A stretch of 64,000 nucleotides of DNA from Chlorogloeopsis sp. ULAP01 (GTDB lineage: Bacteria; Cyanobacteriota; Cyanobacteriia; Cyanobacteriales; Nostocaceae), in contig NZ_JAUDRH010000003.1 of the NCBI RefSeq assembly GCF_030381805.1, forward strand, positions 248,001 through 312,000, given 5' to 3'. Position 1 is the first letter of the stretch, and every line of letters starts with the position of its first letter. Under the pieces are notes generated by a model. The model saw nothing but the letters and a program-made list of their open reading frames with translations, was not told where the DNA came from and made no database searches. The translations under genes were made by a program, and so were the position numbers. Of the stretch, positions 45,257-54,532 are shown in pieces.

Positions 45257-46636
45257 ATGTTTCGCAAGTTATTCCCATTAATGGTAATTAGTTTCTGGGG
45301 GATTTTAGTCGTACCTTTATCAGAACGGGCAAGTGCTTCTACTCCACTGACTAGAGCTGTGATTTTAAACCTCCGTAACTGGGTGCAGCTCATCCCCTAC
45401 AATCAATCCCAGCGCCCAGCACGTAAATTAGATGCCATGAATCCTGGGGATGGCTTGCATACAGGGCGATTTTCTCTTGCAGAATTACGATTCAACGATG
45501 GCTCTTTGGCAAGAGTAGGGGAACAAGCAATATTTCGGTTTATACCTAAGACACGTAATTTTAGATTATCAAATGGCACTGTACTGTTGCTCATCCCACC
45601 AAAAAAAGGGGTAACACGTGTAAACACACCAAATGCAGCAGCAGCCATTCGAGGTTCTGCATTGTTTGTGCGCTATGACGAAAAAAAAGACACTACAGTA
45701 GTAGCAGCATTGACAAATAGTGGTATAGAAGTTTTCAACAAAGATGCTACTCAAAGGCAGGAGTTGAAAGCGGGACAATTAGCAGTAATAGTTAAAGGTA
45801 GATTACAAGGTTTATTCGAATTTGATTTGAGGAATTTTTATGATACTAGTGATTTAGTTCGAGGACTAGATTTGCCTCAACGTGGTGCGCCTGCTCCAGA
45901 TCCAGCGATCGCCAAAGTACAAGTTGAAACTGCTGCTGCTGTATCTTCTCAACTGCCAATTGTCGGTAAGGGAGTAGTGGAAAATCCATCTTTTATAAAG
46001 CTAAGTACTACTCCCTCAAGTTCATCTAACAATCCTAAAGTCAACGAAAATTCTTCTGCAAATACCTCTCAAGAAACAAAAAAAGATTCATCAAATACCA
46101 CTGAGCAACAAGATAGTCATACTACTAACAGCAATAAACAAACAACAAATAATACTAATAATTCCAACAATAACTCTAACAATCAAAATTCATCGGCAGA
46201 TAACCCCAAAAATCAAAACAGTACAGATACTTCCAACTCGAATAATCAAAATACTACTTCAGGTACTTCTAACTCCAACAACCAAAACAACAATACGGGT
46301 ACGTCTAACTCAAATAATCAAAGTACTTCTCCATCGACTTCAACTACAGATAACTCTCCTAAGCAAGAAACTTCTCCATCGACTTCAACTACAGATAACT
46401 CTCCTAAGCAAGAAACTCCTCCATCGACTTCAACTACAGATAACTCTCCTAAGCAAGAAACTCCTCCATCGACTTCAACTACAGATAACTCTCCTAAGCA
46501 AGAAACTTCTCCATCGACTTCAACTACAGATAACTCTCCCAAACAAGAAACTTCTCCATCGACTTCAACTACAGATAACTCTCCCAAACAGGAGACTCCT
46601 GAAGCCCAAACTTCTAACTCAAACGCAGGAGGATAG
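45257..46636 (+). CDS. FecR-domain exported protein with repetitive C-terminal tail
   Basis: The ATG at 45257 is preferred because AAGG lies 8 bases upstream; a GTG at 45224 is also in frame. The protein has 459 residues. MFRKLFPLMVISFWGILVVP is a signal peptide. A FecR domain follows (residues about 30-190): DGLHTGRFSLAELRFNDGSL, ARVGEQAIFRF, VNTPNAAAAIRGSALFVRYD and AGQLAVIVKG, with the typical RGTxx-like core. The second half is Asn/Ser/Thr-rich and disordered, and ends in six copies of a 15-residue unit. FecR-type proteins in cyanobacteria occur as periplasmic or surface proteins beside CHASE2 signal proteins. Here a CHASE2 kinase is the next gene, on the opposite strand. Confidence 0.82.
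   Translation: MFRKLFPLMVISFWGILVVPLSERASASTPLTRAVILNLRNWVQLIPYNQSQRPARKLDAMNPGDGLHTGRFSLAELRFNDGSLARVGEQAIFRFIPKTRNFRLSNGTVLLLIPPKKGVTRVNTPNAAAAIRGSALFVRYDEKKDTTVVAALTNSGIEVFNKDATQRQELKAGQLAVIVKGRLQGLFEFDLRNFYDTSDLVRGLDLPQRGAPAPDPAIAKVQVETAAAVSSQLPIVGKGVVENPSFIKLSTTPSSSSNNPKVNENSSANTSQETKKDSSNTTEQQDSHTTNSNKQTTNNTNNSNNNSNNQNSSADNPKNQNSTDTSNSNNQNTTSGTSNSNNQNNNTGTSNSNNQSTSPSTSTTDNSPKQETSPSTSTTDNSPKQETPPSTSTTDNSPKQETPPSTSTTDNSPKQETSPSTSTTDNSPKQETSPSTSTTDNSPKQETPEAQTSNSNAGG
46328..46597 (+). repeat. 45-bp tandem repeat, six units, within the FecR-domain gene
   Basis: Six consecutive 45-base units begin with TCTCCATCGACTTCAACTAC or CCTCCATCGACTTCAACTAC, at 46328, 46373, 46418, 46463, 46508 and 46553. 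They encode PSTSTTDNSPKQET repeats with Ser or Pro at the unit start. Units differ by a few synonymous or Ser/Pro changes, so copy number probably changes by slippage or recombination. Confidence 0.92.
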
Positions 46637-46705
46637 AATAATCACAAACTTCCTACTTAATATTTGTTAGCTTAATGCCAAGTAGCTCATAAGAACTGCT
46701 AAAAT

Positions 46706-49117
46706 TTATTCTTTATTTTCTTCTTTTTCTGGTAATAAATATGTAGAAGAGGTTAAATTTTGAGTGTCATCATCTTCAGGTGTTTTTACCCAAAGCGTGG
46801 TAGAAGTGTCAACATCTTCTAAAAATAGAATATTTGGTGAGGATTTGTCTCTTAATAAAAAGTCTCTCTCTTTAGAAGAAATGAATTTGTTTATTGCCTC
46901 AAGTACCTCTAATGCAGATTGATAGCGCTGTTGAAAATCTTCCAACACCATTTTAGAAATAATTTCAGCCAAAGCATGGCTGATATGTACTTTATCACTC
47001 CATTTCAATTCACCATTTGCATCTGTTTCTAACTCATGAGGAGAGATGCCAGTCAAAGCTTTAATGGCAATCATCCCTACTGCATAAATATCACTACTAT
47101 ATTGTGGACGTCCAAAACATTGCTCACTTGGCGCATAACCTTTGGTGCCAATGCCAATAGTAAATGCTGTTTGCTGTTGAGTTTCTAGCTGTTGTATGAC
47201 TACTTCTTTAACAGCTCCAAAATCAATCAGTACTAACTTACCGTCTGAGTCTCGTCGGATAATATTACTGGGTTTAATATCTCGGTGAATGATGCCGTGT
47301 TGATGGACAAATGCCAATGTTGCCAATAAGTCTTGCAAAATCTTGATCGCATCGGTTTCTGAAATTCTTTTACCTGATGGCAGTTCTTGACTAAGAGCAT
47401 GACCAATTATATATTCTTGAACTAAATAAAATTCTTCTTCCTCTTCAAAATAAGCTAAAAGTTGAGGTATTTGACTGTGAATGCCCAGTTTTTGCAGGGT
47501 TTGGGCTTCTAAGTAAAATAATCGTCTGGCAATTTTCAACTGCTCCAATTTAGAGCTAGCTGGTTTTAGCTGTTTAACAACGCACAGAGGATTACCTGGA
47601 AGTTGGGTATCTTCGGCAATATAGGTTTCGCTAAATCCTCCTGCGCCAAGAACTTTAAGTATTTTGTAGCGCCCGCCCAAAATTTTTCCTGATAATGCTA
47701 TGTCAAGTTGTTGAAGCAAGTCTTGAAATTCATCTCGATTGATAATTTCTTGAACAACAGGAGAAGATTTATATTTGTTGAAAATAGCCAGTAATTGCTG
47801 TTTTCTCAGAGTTTCTCTAACTATTTCTGTTCCTAAATATGAGACTCCAAGTGCTGCGATCGCTAACACTGGAACAGCAGTAGGAAATATGATGTGGCTA
47901 GAAATAAATAATGCATAACTGATTACTAACCAGCTTATTGCCAAAACAGTGCTATAGAAAAATCTACTTATACCTCGCTTGCGTTTAGTTACGATGACAC
48001 TACATCCGCCCACTAAACATAGTACAAACACACCACGCCAAAATGGACTCTTAATTGCTTCGGTAATACTTTTACCTGTCATCAAAGTAGCGATCGCATT
48101 GGCATGAATTTCTACTCCCGACATCTGTTCTGGATACAGCCAGCTAGAAGCAGCAGGCACTGAATAGTAATCCTTTGTTAACTGGGCTGTTGCTCCAATT
48201 AGTACAATTTTGTCTTTGAATACTTTTCCTTGTTGTAAATAAGTATTCCAGTTTTCTGGATCGAATACGTGCCAAAAGGGTATCGTTTCAAATGTACCTG
48301 CACTGCCATAAAAATAAATGCGATCGCCTTTTGATTGAGGATAATTAATTTGGGATGCCCTCAAAACAATTTCGTCAAAAGAAGGCATATTATCTATTGG
48401 CATCCAACCCTGTTTTTCAGCTAGTAATTTCGGAAATTCGCTAGCTAATCGATGAACTTTGTTATCTACCTCTTTGGGAAAATTAACTGAGCCAATTGAC
48501 ACTGAACCTGTACGAAATAGCTGCTGAGGTTGTGTTAATTGCCAGAAGATACCTTGATGCGTTTCAAAATTTTCGTATAGTGCGGCTAAAGAAACCTTAC
48601 TACCATAACGCTGTAATACTTTTTGCAACTGGCGATCGTCTTTTTCGCCGTAGCTACTTGGTACATCAAATACAACATCTACCGCCACATGGCGCGCCCC
48701 TGCCTGCACCAATTTTTCAATTACCTGAGCATATGCCGCACGTTGAAAAGGAAATGCTTTAAGTGGCTCTAAGTAGGCATGAGCTTGCGGATCTCTGTGA
48801 TAGTGGTATTCCGGCTCTGATATCGACTGCTCGTCAATTGCCAAAATTATAATATTCTCTGGAGGAGCGACAGAACCCCGCAGGGTAAAAAAACCAGAAT
48901 AGACTTGGTTTTCAATTAATTGCACCCAGCCAAAGCTATAGGCACCAAGCAATGCAGCTCCTATAACTGAAGTTCCAGCGAGCAAATCGCCCAAACGTGC
49001 TATCAACTTTGACTGACGTAGCGATGTTGTCAAAGTCGCTTTTGTTGGTTTACTAGAAAATTGATTGGCAGTAGAGACATCTTTTTTGGTTAATGTATAT
49101 CTAGGTTCTTCTGCCAT
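46706..49117 (-). CDS. CHASE2-domain serine/threonine protein kinase
   Basis: An 803-residue membrane kinase. A short N-terminal cytoplasmic part is followed by a transmembrane helix near 48-65 (VIGAALLGAYSFGWVQLIEN) and an extracytoplasmic CHASE2 domain at about 70-355 (NIIILAIDEQSISEPEYHYH, AAYAQVIEKLVQAGARHVAV, DKIVLIGATAQLTKD). Three transmembrane helices follow at about 365-450. The kinase domain starts near 478: LGAGGFSETYIAEDTQLPG (Gly loop), CVVKQLKP (lysine), HRDIKPSNIIRR and LVLIDFGAVKE are all intact. The GxGGFSETY form is typical of cyanobacterial kinases. CHASE2 senses an unknown signal outside the cytoplasm. It converges with the FecR gene 69 bases away. Confidence 0.9.
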   Translation of the reverse strand: MAEEPRYTLTKKDVSTANQFSSKPTKATLTTSLRQSKLIARLGDLLAGTSVIGAALLGAYSFGWVQLIENQVYSGFFTLRGSVAPPENIIILAIDEQSISEPEYHYHRDPQAHAYLEPLKAFPFQRAAYAQVIEKLVQAGARHVAVDVVFDVPSSYGEKDDRQLQKVLQRYGSKVSLAALYENFETHQGIFWQLTQPQQLFRTGSVSIGSVNFPKEVDNKVHRLASEFPKLLAEKQGWMPIDNMPSFDEIVLRASQINYPQSKGDRIYFYGSAGTFETIPFWHVFDPENWNTYLQQGKVFKDKIVLIGATAQLTKDYYSVPAASSWLYPEQMSGVEIHANAIATLMTGKSITEAIKSPFWRGVFVLCLVGGCSVIVTKRKRGISRFFYSTVLAISWLVISYALFISSHIIFPTAVPVLAIAALGVSYLGTEIVRETLRKQQLLAIFNKYKSSPVVQEIINRDEFQDLLQQLDIALSGKILGGRYKILKVLGAGGFSETYIAEDTQLPGNPLCVVKQLKPASSKLEQLKIARRLFYLEAQTLQKLGIHSQIPQLLAYFEEEEEFYLVQEYIIGHALSQELPSGKRISETDAIKILQDLLATLAFVHQHGIIHRDIKPSNIIRRDSDGKLVLIDFGAVKEVVIQQLETQQQTAFTIGIGTKGYAPSEQCFGRPQYSSDIYAVGMIAIKALTGISPHELETDANGELKWSDKVHISHALAEIISKMVLEDFQQRYQSALEVLEAINKFISSKERDFLLRDKSSPNILFLEDVDTSTTLWVKTPEDDDTQNLTSSTYLLPEKEENKE

Positions 49118-49823
49118 ATCGTATTCCTAATCATTTACATACTATGCTTTTATTTATTTACCCACTCTTTTAGAGCAATAAAGTTGAATCGGACTTAAAT
49201 GAAATCTTATACATTTGTAAACTATCCTTTATTATTTAGCAAAATTGCGTTATTTCGGCTTTTAAAAGCTCTATTGTGCCATATAGTCATTACCTATCTT
49301 CTTACTTAACTTAGCTTCTACGAGTATTTTTGCAAAGACAGATGAGTTGCAGCGAGATGTTACTACCAAGATTAAGCTGTTACCACAGCCAATCAGTACA
49401 CCCCAAAATTTATTTGGGTAAATTTCCTACAGGTTATACATATAAACTTCATATCCATCTTGTACAATACTTTGCCTCTCCAGAGGAATATTCCCAGCCT
49501 TAAATTTTACTTGAAGCTTATTCCATACCATTTTAGGAGTAAACTTGATTGGTATACAGCTGTTAAAAGCTTTTACTCAGTCAATTTTATTGGTAGATTT
49601 TGATCACAGGGTGCAACCAATCACGCTAAGTGTGAAAAAGTAAAACACCAAATAAAGGTTAACACCAATGTTTAAGTCTAGTTTCTACTTTCACAAGAGG
49701 TTATATAAAAGCTATATATGACAACAGAATTTATAGGTAATGGCAAATTTACTATTTTATAATTGCTATAATCTATTGTTCACTCTTAATTCTTCTTTAT
49801 CTATCTATTAGGTGTAAATTTCT
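49118..49823. other. Intergenic region, no gene recognised
   Basis: About 700 bases between the divergent CHASE2 kinase gene and the NYN gene. AT-rich, with no tRNA-like fold or repeat that I could identify. Confidence 0.5.
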
Positions 49824-50345
49824 ATGGGTTCCTCGATGAATCGTCTGTCTATTTTTGTAGACGGAAATAATATGTTCTATGCTCAACAAAAAAATGGTTG
49901 GTTTTTTGATCCACGACGAGTATTAGAATACTTCAAACACGAACAGTCGGAAACAACCTTAATTAATGCATTTTGGTACACTGGTTTAAAAGACCCACAA
50001 GATCAGCGAGGTTTCAGAGACGCTCTAATTAGTCTTGGATATACAGTTAGAACGAAAATTCTTAAAGAATACTATGATGATGCATCTGGTCGTTACTCAC
50101 AAAAAGCTAATTTAGATATTGAAATAGTTGTAGATATGTTTAATACAGTAGATCAATACGACCGAGTTGTTTTATTTAGTGGTGATGGAGATTTTGAAAG
50201 AGCCATAGAATTATTACGTTCAAAAAATACTCATATTACAGTAGTATCAACAGAAGGAATGATAGCAAGGGAATTGCGTAATGCTACGGACAGATATATA
50301 GATTTAAATGATATTCGAGATCAAATAGAAAAAACAGATGCATAA
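49824..50345 (+). CDS. NYN-domain (LabA/DUF88-type) protein
   Basis: A 173-residue soluble protein. NYN domains are PIN-like ribonuclease folds with clustered acidic residues. Here RLSIFVDGNNMFYAQQKNGW holds the first Asp, LDIEIVVDMFNTVDQYDRVV the next acidic pair, and VLFSGDGDFERAIELLRSKN the catalytic-type GDGDF motif. ITVVSTEGMIARELRNATDR ends the fold. All acidic positions are present, so RNase activity is possible. The family includes LabA, which affects clock-controlled gene expression in Synechococcus. An ATG at 49836 (MNRLSIFVDG) is an alternative start. It lies 90 bases upstream of leuA on the same strand. Confidence 0.87.
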   Translation: MGSSMNRLSIFVDGNNMFYAQQKNGWFFDPRRVLEYFKHEQSETTLINAFWYTGLKDPQDQRGFRDALISLGYTVRTKILKEYYDDASGRYSQKANLDIEIVVDMFNTVDQYDRVVLFSGDGDFERAIELLRSKNTHITVVSTEGMIARELRNATDRYIDLNDIRDQIEKTDA

Positions 50346-50435
50346 TCATCTTGGCAGTTATTTAGATTTTTAAAAGTAAAAAGTTAGCTTTAAGTATTTT
50401 AAGCGATAAATAAAAACTAAACTAAAGAGCAGCAA

Positions 50436-52031
50436 ATGAAAACTAAACCAGAACATATCATCATTTTTGATACTACACTCAGAGATGGCGAACAATGTCC
50501 AGGAGCGACTCTGAATATTGATGAAAAGTTAACAATCGCCAAACAATTAGCACGTTTAGGTGTAGATGTAATTGAGGCAGGTTTTGCCTTTGCCAGCCCA
50601 GGTGATTTTGAAGCAGTTCACAAGATTGCTCAAACTGTAGGAATAGAAGATGGGCCGATAATTTGCAGTTTAGCAAGAGCGCGGCAAGAAGATATTCAAG
50701 CTGCTGCTCAAGCTATAAAACCAGCAGCAAAAGGACGAATTCACACTTTTATTGCTACTTCAGATATTCATCTCAAATACAAGCTGAAAAAAAACAGGCA
50801 AGAAGTATTGGCGATCGCCCAAGAAATGGTAGCTTATGCGAAACAATTCACTGATGATGTGGAATTTTCGCCTGAAGATGCCGGGCGATCCGATCCAGAA
50901 TTTCTCTACGAAGTTTTAGAGCAAGCAATTTCTGCTGGAGCCACAACAGTTAATATTCCCGATACGGTTGGTTACACTACTCCTAGTGAATTTGGAGCGC
51001 TGATTAAAGGAATCAAAGAAAACGTTCCTAACATCAATCAAGCAATTATTTCCGTTCACGGGCATAATGATTTAGGCATGGCAGTTGCTAACTTCTTAGA
51101 AGCAGTGAAAAATGGTGCCAGACAGTTAGAATGCACTATCAACGGTATTGGTGAGCGAGCAGGAAACGCAGCACTAGAAGAATTAGTAATGGCTTTGTAC
51201 GTGCGGCGTCAATATTTTAATCCCTTCTTAGGACGCCCTGTTGATTCAGAAGAGCCTTTAACCAATATCGATACTAAGCAAATTTATAGAACTTCCCGTT
51301 TGGTTTCCAATTTGACAGGAATGTTAGTACAACCAAATAAAGCCATTGTTGGTGCCAATGCCTTTGCCCACGAGTCGGGAATTCACCAAGATGGTGTGCT
51401 CAAAAACAAGCTCACCTATGAAATTATGGACGCCCGATTAATCGGTTTGACAGAAAACCAAATTGTTTTAGGCAAACACTCCGGTAGAAATGCCTTCCGT
51501 ACCCGCTTGCGCGAATTGGGCTATGAACTGACAGAAACTGAATTAAATCAAGCATTTGTCAGGTTCAAAGAAATAGCGGATAAAAAGAAAGAAATTACAG
51601 ATTGGGATTTAGAAGCAATTGTTAACGACGAAATCCAACAAGCTCCCGATCTATTTAAGGTAGAGTTGGTACAAGTTTCTTGTGGTAGCAACGCCAAGCC
51701 TACCGCCACAGTAACTCTGCGCACTCCAGAAGGCGAAGAATTAATGGATGCTGCTATTGGCACCGGGCCAGTAGATGCTGTATACAAAGCTATTAACCGC
51801 GTTGTCAATGTACCCAACCAGTTGATTGAGTTTTCTGTACAGTCAGTAACAGCTGGAATTGATGCGATCGGGGAAGTAACTATCCGTTTAAAACACGAGG
51901 ATAGAGTATTTTCCGGTCACGCTGCAAACACTGATATCATCGTGGCGTCAGCACAGGCATATGTCAACGCATTGAATAGACTGTATGCTTGGTTGCAAAA
52001 TCAATCTAAACAAGAGCAAGTAACTGCTTAG
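50436..52031 (+). CDS. leuA: 2-Isopropylmalate synthase
   Basis: A 531-residue enzyme that condenses acetyl-CoA with 2-oxoisovalerate, the first step of leucine biosynthesis. Key motifs are IIFDTTLRDGEQCPGATLNI, the metal site HGHNDLGMAVANFLEAVKNG, CTINGIGERAGNAALEELVM and HESGIHQDGVLKN. The C-terminal regulatory LeuA dimer domain runs from about residue 390 (VELVQVSCGSNAKPTATVTL) to the end and should bind leucine. It is a paralogue of cimA at 12242-13879, from which it differs by the GEQCPGATLNIDEK opening. Start ATG 50436 follows GAGCAGCAA. Length and motifs are standard for the long LeuA type. Confidence 0.95.
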   Translation: MKTKPEHIIIFDTTLRDGEQCPGATLNIDEKLTIAKQLARLGVDVIEAGFAFASPGDFEAVHKIAQTVGIEDGPIICSLARARQEDIQAAAQAIKPAAKGRIHTFIATSDIHLKYKLKKNRQEVLAIAQEMVAYAKQFTDDVEFSPEDAGRSDPEFLYEVLEQAISAGATTVNIPDTVGYTTPSEFGALIKGIKENVPNINQAIISVHGHNDLGMAVANFLEAVKNGARQLECTINGIGERAGNAALEELVMALYVRRQYFNPFLGRPVDSEEPLTNIDTKQIYRTSRLVSNLTGMLVQPNKAIVGANAFAHESGIHQDGVLKNKLTYEIMDARLIGLTENQIVLGKHSGRNAFRTRLRELGYELTETELNQAFVRFKEIADKKKEITDWDLEAIVNDEIQQAPDLFKVELVQVSCGSNAKPTATVTLRTPEGEELMDAAIGTGPVDAVYKAINRVVNVPNQLIEFSVQSVTAGIDAIGEVTIRLKHEDRVFSGHAANTDIIVASAQAYVNALNRLYAWLQNQSKQEQVTA

Positions 52032-52219
52032 TGAGAGTATAAAAAGGCTTGACTCCAACTCCTCTGTCACTCCTTGAGAGTAGACGGCTTCCCCGGCATA
52101 AAGGAGGCAGTGCGTTGTAGCGACTGGTGTCATTTAGTGTGAACTAGCGTAGACTCGGAGGGGGAACTCTACCTCCTCCAGAATGATCCCCATGATACCA
52201 ATCCAAGATAGGATGGACG
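52032..52219. other. Structured intergenic DNA between leuA and psb27
   Basis: GC-richer than other spacers. Includes CTTGAGAGTAGACGGCTTCC, CCCGGCATAAAGGAGGCAGT and GGAGGGGGAACTCTACCTCC, which can form a short hairpin. The GGAGGCAGTGCGTTG part resembles repeats common in filamentous cyanobacterial genomes. No ORF is supported. Confidence 0.45.
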
Positions 52220-52243
52220 TTGATTTACGTATTGTTTTACATA

Positions 52244-52648
52244 ATGCTTATGAAGCGCTATTGGTCACGTCTGCTTGCCCTAGTCTTAGTTGTAGCGATC
52301 GGCTTAATGGGTTGTTCCGGGAGCCCGGATGGTTTGAGTGGTGATTATCGCCAAGATACCTTAAGTGTAGTTAGTACTTTGAGGCATACCCTAGATTTAC
52401 CAGACAATTCACCAGAACAATCATCAGCACAAGCAGAAGCGCGTCAAAAAATTAACACTTTTGCAGCTCGCTATCAAAGAGACAGTTCTGTTGCTGGACT
52501 AAATTCCTTTACAACCATGCGAACAGCCCTAAACTCTCTTGCCGGACATTACAGTTCCTATCCCAATCGTCCTGTTCCACGGAAGCTCAAGGATAGGTTA
52601 GAGCAAGAATTCAAGCAAGTTGAGGCAGCACTAATGCGTGGCGCTTAG
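52244..52648 (+). CDS. psb27: Photosystem II assembly lipoprotein Psb27
   Basis: A 134-residue precursor from the ATG at 52244; an ATG at 52250 is equally possible. The signal is MLMKRYWSRLLALVLVVAIG, followed by the lipobox LMGC, so the mature protein is a lipoprotein on the thylakoid lumen side. The mature part is four-helical, with YRQDTLSVVSTLRHTLDLPD, ARQKINTFAARYQRDSSVAG and SLAGHYSSYPNRPVPRKLKD, the Psb27 signature. Psb27 binds CP43 in assembly and repair intermediates of photosystem II and keeps the manganese cluster from forming prematurely. It has its own strong terminator and lies after a structured spacer, so it is monocistronic. Confidence 0.95.
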   Translation: MLMKRYWSRLLALVLVVAIGLMGCSGSPDGLSGDYRQDTLSVVSTLRHTLDLPDNSPEQSSAQAEARQKINTFAARYQRDSSVAGLNSFTTMRTALNSLAGHYSSYPNRPVPRKLKDRLEQEFKQVEAALMRGA

Positions 52649-52667
52649 TTATTCTATACGCAAATTT

Positions 52668-52712
52668 AAAAGTCCATAGTCGAACATCCCTGGATTTAGA
52701 CTATGGACTTTT
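52668..52712 (+). terminator. Strong hairpin terminator of psb27
   Basis: AAAAGTCCATAGTC (52668-52681) and GACTATGGACTTTT (52699-52712) are perfectly complementary over 14 bp with a 17-base loop, starting 19 bases after the stop. AAAAGTCCATAGTC also occurs at 14758-14771 without its partner arm, so the sequence is part of a repeat family. Confidence 0.85.
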
Positions 52713-53016
52713 GCCTATTGATTATTTACTGGTATTTCTTATAGTTATCATTATTAAATATAATGTCATAACTATTTTGAAAATATTTTTACGTATTATT
52801 ACTGTTAAGCAACTTAAAAATTAACACGTAGAAATATTGTATATTCATCACCTACAAATGAAATAAATAGTAAAAAGCGGCAACAGAAATAGGAGATTGG
52901 AAGTCTTTGTAAAAGTAGGTTTTAAGCTGCCTACCACTCAATTTGAAATTTTTATGCACCTCCGTCTCAATCATAGGAGTTGGAGTAGATATTGATTTGT
53001 AATTCTAGTTTTACGT
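52713..53016. other. Intergenic region, no gene recognised
   Basis: About 300 AT-rich bases from the psb27 terminator to the GHL10 gene. Nothing beyond a possible promoter was seen. Confidence 0.45.
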
Positions 53017-54516
53017 ATGTCCAAGTGTTCCTTGAATGTTGCAAAACCAATGTTCTTTTGGCTACGTCTAGGTGCTGCCATTCTCAGTAGTGCTTTGCTA
53101 ATTCCCTACTTGAGAATTCAACCTGTACAGGCACAAGTAAACCAATTTTGCCAGTTATCGACAGCAGAAGCGCGAGAAAAAGAAAACTTACGTTTAGCAG
53201 CACTAAAAGACAATCAAGAAGCTAAAAATAAATATCAGCAACTGCTACGACAACATGCACAAACTTTGCAAGAATGTCGCAATCGGAATTGGCCTCATGT
53301 CCAAGCAGTTTGGTTGCGTTTGTACCCTTGTGATGTTCGCCCAGGAGAAGTCGAACACATCATGGATCGGATTGTGAACAGGGGCTATAACCAAGTTTAC
53401 TTGGAAGCTTTTTACGACGGGCAAGTTCTACTGCCAGCAGCTAATAACCCCACAGTTTGGCCTTCTGTAGTTCGTACTCCAGGAGCAGAACAAACCGATC
53501 TACTTTTAACCGCAATCCAAAAAGGGCGAGAACGAGGACTTAAAGTCTATGCTTGGATGTTTACAACAAATTTCGGTTATACCTATGCCCAACGCGGCGA
53601 TCGCGAAGCAGCGATCGCTCGCAATGGTAAAGGTCAAACAAGCTTATATGTTGTAGATAATAACTCGCAAGTCTTCATAGATCCCTACAACTTGCAAGCG
53701 AAACGCGACTATTATCAAATGGTACAAGAGGTGATACGTCGTCGTCCGGACGGAATACTATTTGACTACATACGCTATCCTCGCCAGGCAGGAAGTAATT
53801 CTATCGCCACCAAAGTTACAGATTTGTGGCTGTATAGTGAAGCTACCCAACAAGCCTTATTTCAAAGAGCGCAGAATAATAAAGGACAAGAATTTATCCG
53901 CCGCTTTTTGAGTAAGGGATACGTCACGGCTGGGGACATTGCTGAAGTTGATAAACTTTATCCTCAAGAAGGTGAACCCCTATGGCAAGGACGCAACCCA
54001 CCGATAGAGCAAAAGTCAATTCTACCTCCAGAGCAAAGACAGCCACAATTACAAATGGAGTTGTGGCAGCTTTCAGTTGCTCATGCCATGCAAGGTATTC
54101 TAGATTTTGTAAACCTAGCAGCCTATCCGGCTCAACAGTTAGGTATTCCTGCCGGAGTAGTATTTTTTCCTGATGCCAACCAAAATGTTGGACGAGGGTT
54201 TGATTCTCGCTTGCAACCTTGGGATAGATTTTCAAGTAAATTGGAGTGGCATCCAATGTCTTATGCTAATTGCGGTAATGTTAGTTGTATTGTTGCACAA
54301 GTCAAACAGGTATTAGGTACAGCAAATTCTAATACCCAGGTAATTCCAGCTATCGCCGGTGCTTGGGGTAAACCTGTAAATGGTCGTCCCTCCCTAGAAA
54401 CGCAAATACAAGCACTTCGCCAATTTGCACCACGACTACGAGGAGTCAGCCATTTTGCTTATTCTTGGCAATATCCAGAACATGATAATAATCGCAAATT
54501 TTGCCGCGCCCAGTAA
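53017..54516 (+). CDS. Exported GHL10 family (DUF187) glycosyl hydrolase-like protein
   Basis: A 499-residue protein. An N-terminal signal segment (FFWLRLGAAILSSALLIPYL) ends near PVQAQVNQF, so it is secreted to the periplasm or beyond. A helical stretch (EAREKENLRLAALKDNQEAK) precedes a TIM-barrel-like hydrolase domain from about residue 95: VWLRLYPCDVRPGEVEHIMD, NQVYLEAFYDGQVLLP, RGLKVYAWMFTTNFG and PDGILFDYIRYPRQ, the last being the typical GHL10/PF02638 Asp-containing motif. The end has VIPAIAGAWGKPVNGRPSLE and GVSHFAYSWQYPEHDNN. Members of this family probably act on cell-wall or surface glycans. It converges with the next gene 16 bases away. Confidence 0.83.
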   Translation: MSKCSLNVAKPMFFWLRLGAAILSSALLIPYLRIQPVQAQVNQFCQLSTAEAREKENLRLAALKDNQEAKNKYQQLLRQHAQTLQECRNRNWPHVQAVWLRLYPCDVRPGEVEHIMDRIVNRGYNQVYLEAFYDGQVLLPAANNPTVWPSVVRTPGAEQTDLLLTAIQKGRERGLKVYAWMFTTNFGYTYAQRGDREAAIARNGKGQTSLYVVDNNSQVFIDPYNLQAKRDYYQMVQEVIRRRPDGILFDYIRYPRQAGSNSIATKVTDLWLYSEATQQALFQRAQNNKGQEFIRRFLSKGYVTAGDIAEVDKLYPQEGEPLWQGRNPPIEQKSILPPEQRQPQLQMELWQLSVAHAMQGILDFVNLAAYPAQQLGIPAGVVFFPDANQNVGRGFDSRLQPWDRFSSKLEWHPMSYANCGNVSCIVAQVKQVLGTANSNTQVIPAIAGAWGKPVNGRPSLETQIQALRQFAPRLRGVSHFAYSWQYPEHDNNRKFCRAQ

Positions 54517-54532
54517 GTAAATCTGCTATAAA

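Noticed and set aside
46318..46587. Open frame on the minus strand across the 45-bp repeats
   Set aside because: It is an artefact of the repeats: 45 is divisible by three, so the antisense frame stays open and gives a repeated GELSVVEVDG pattern with no support.
46328..46597. Regular direct repeats considered as a CRISPR array
   Set aside because: Units are contiguous with no unique spacers, lie in frame in a coding region and have no cas genes nearby.
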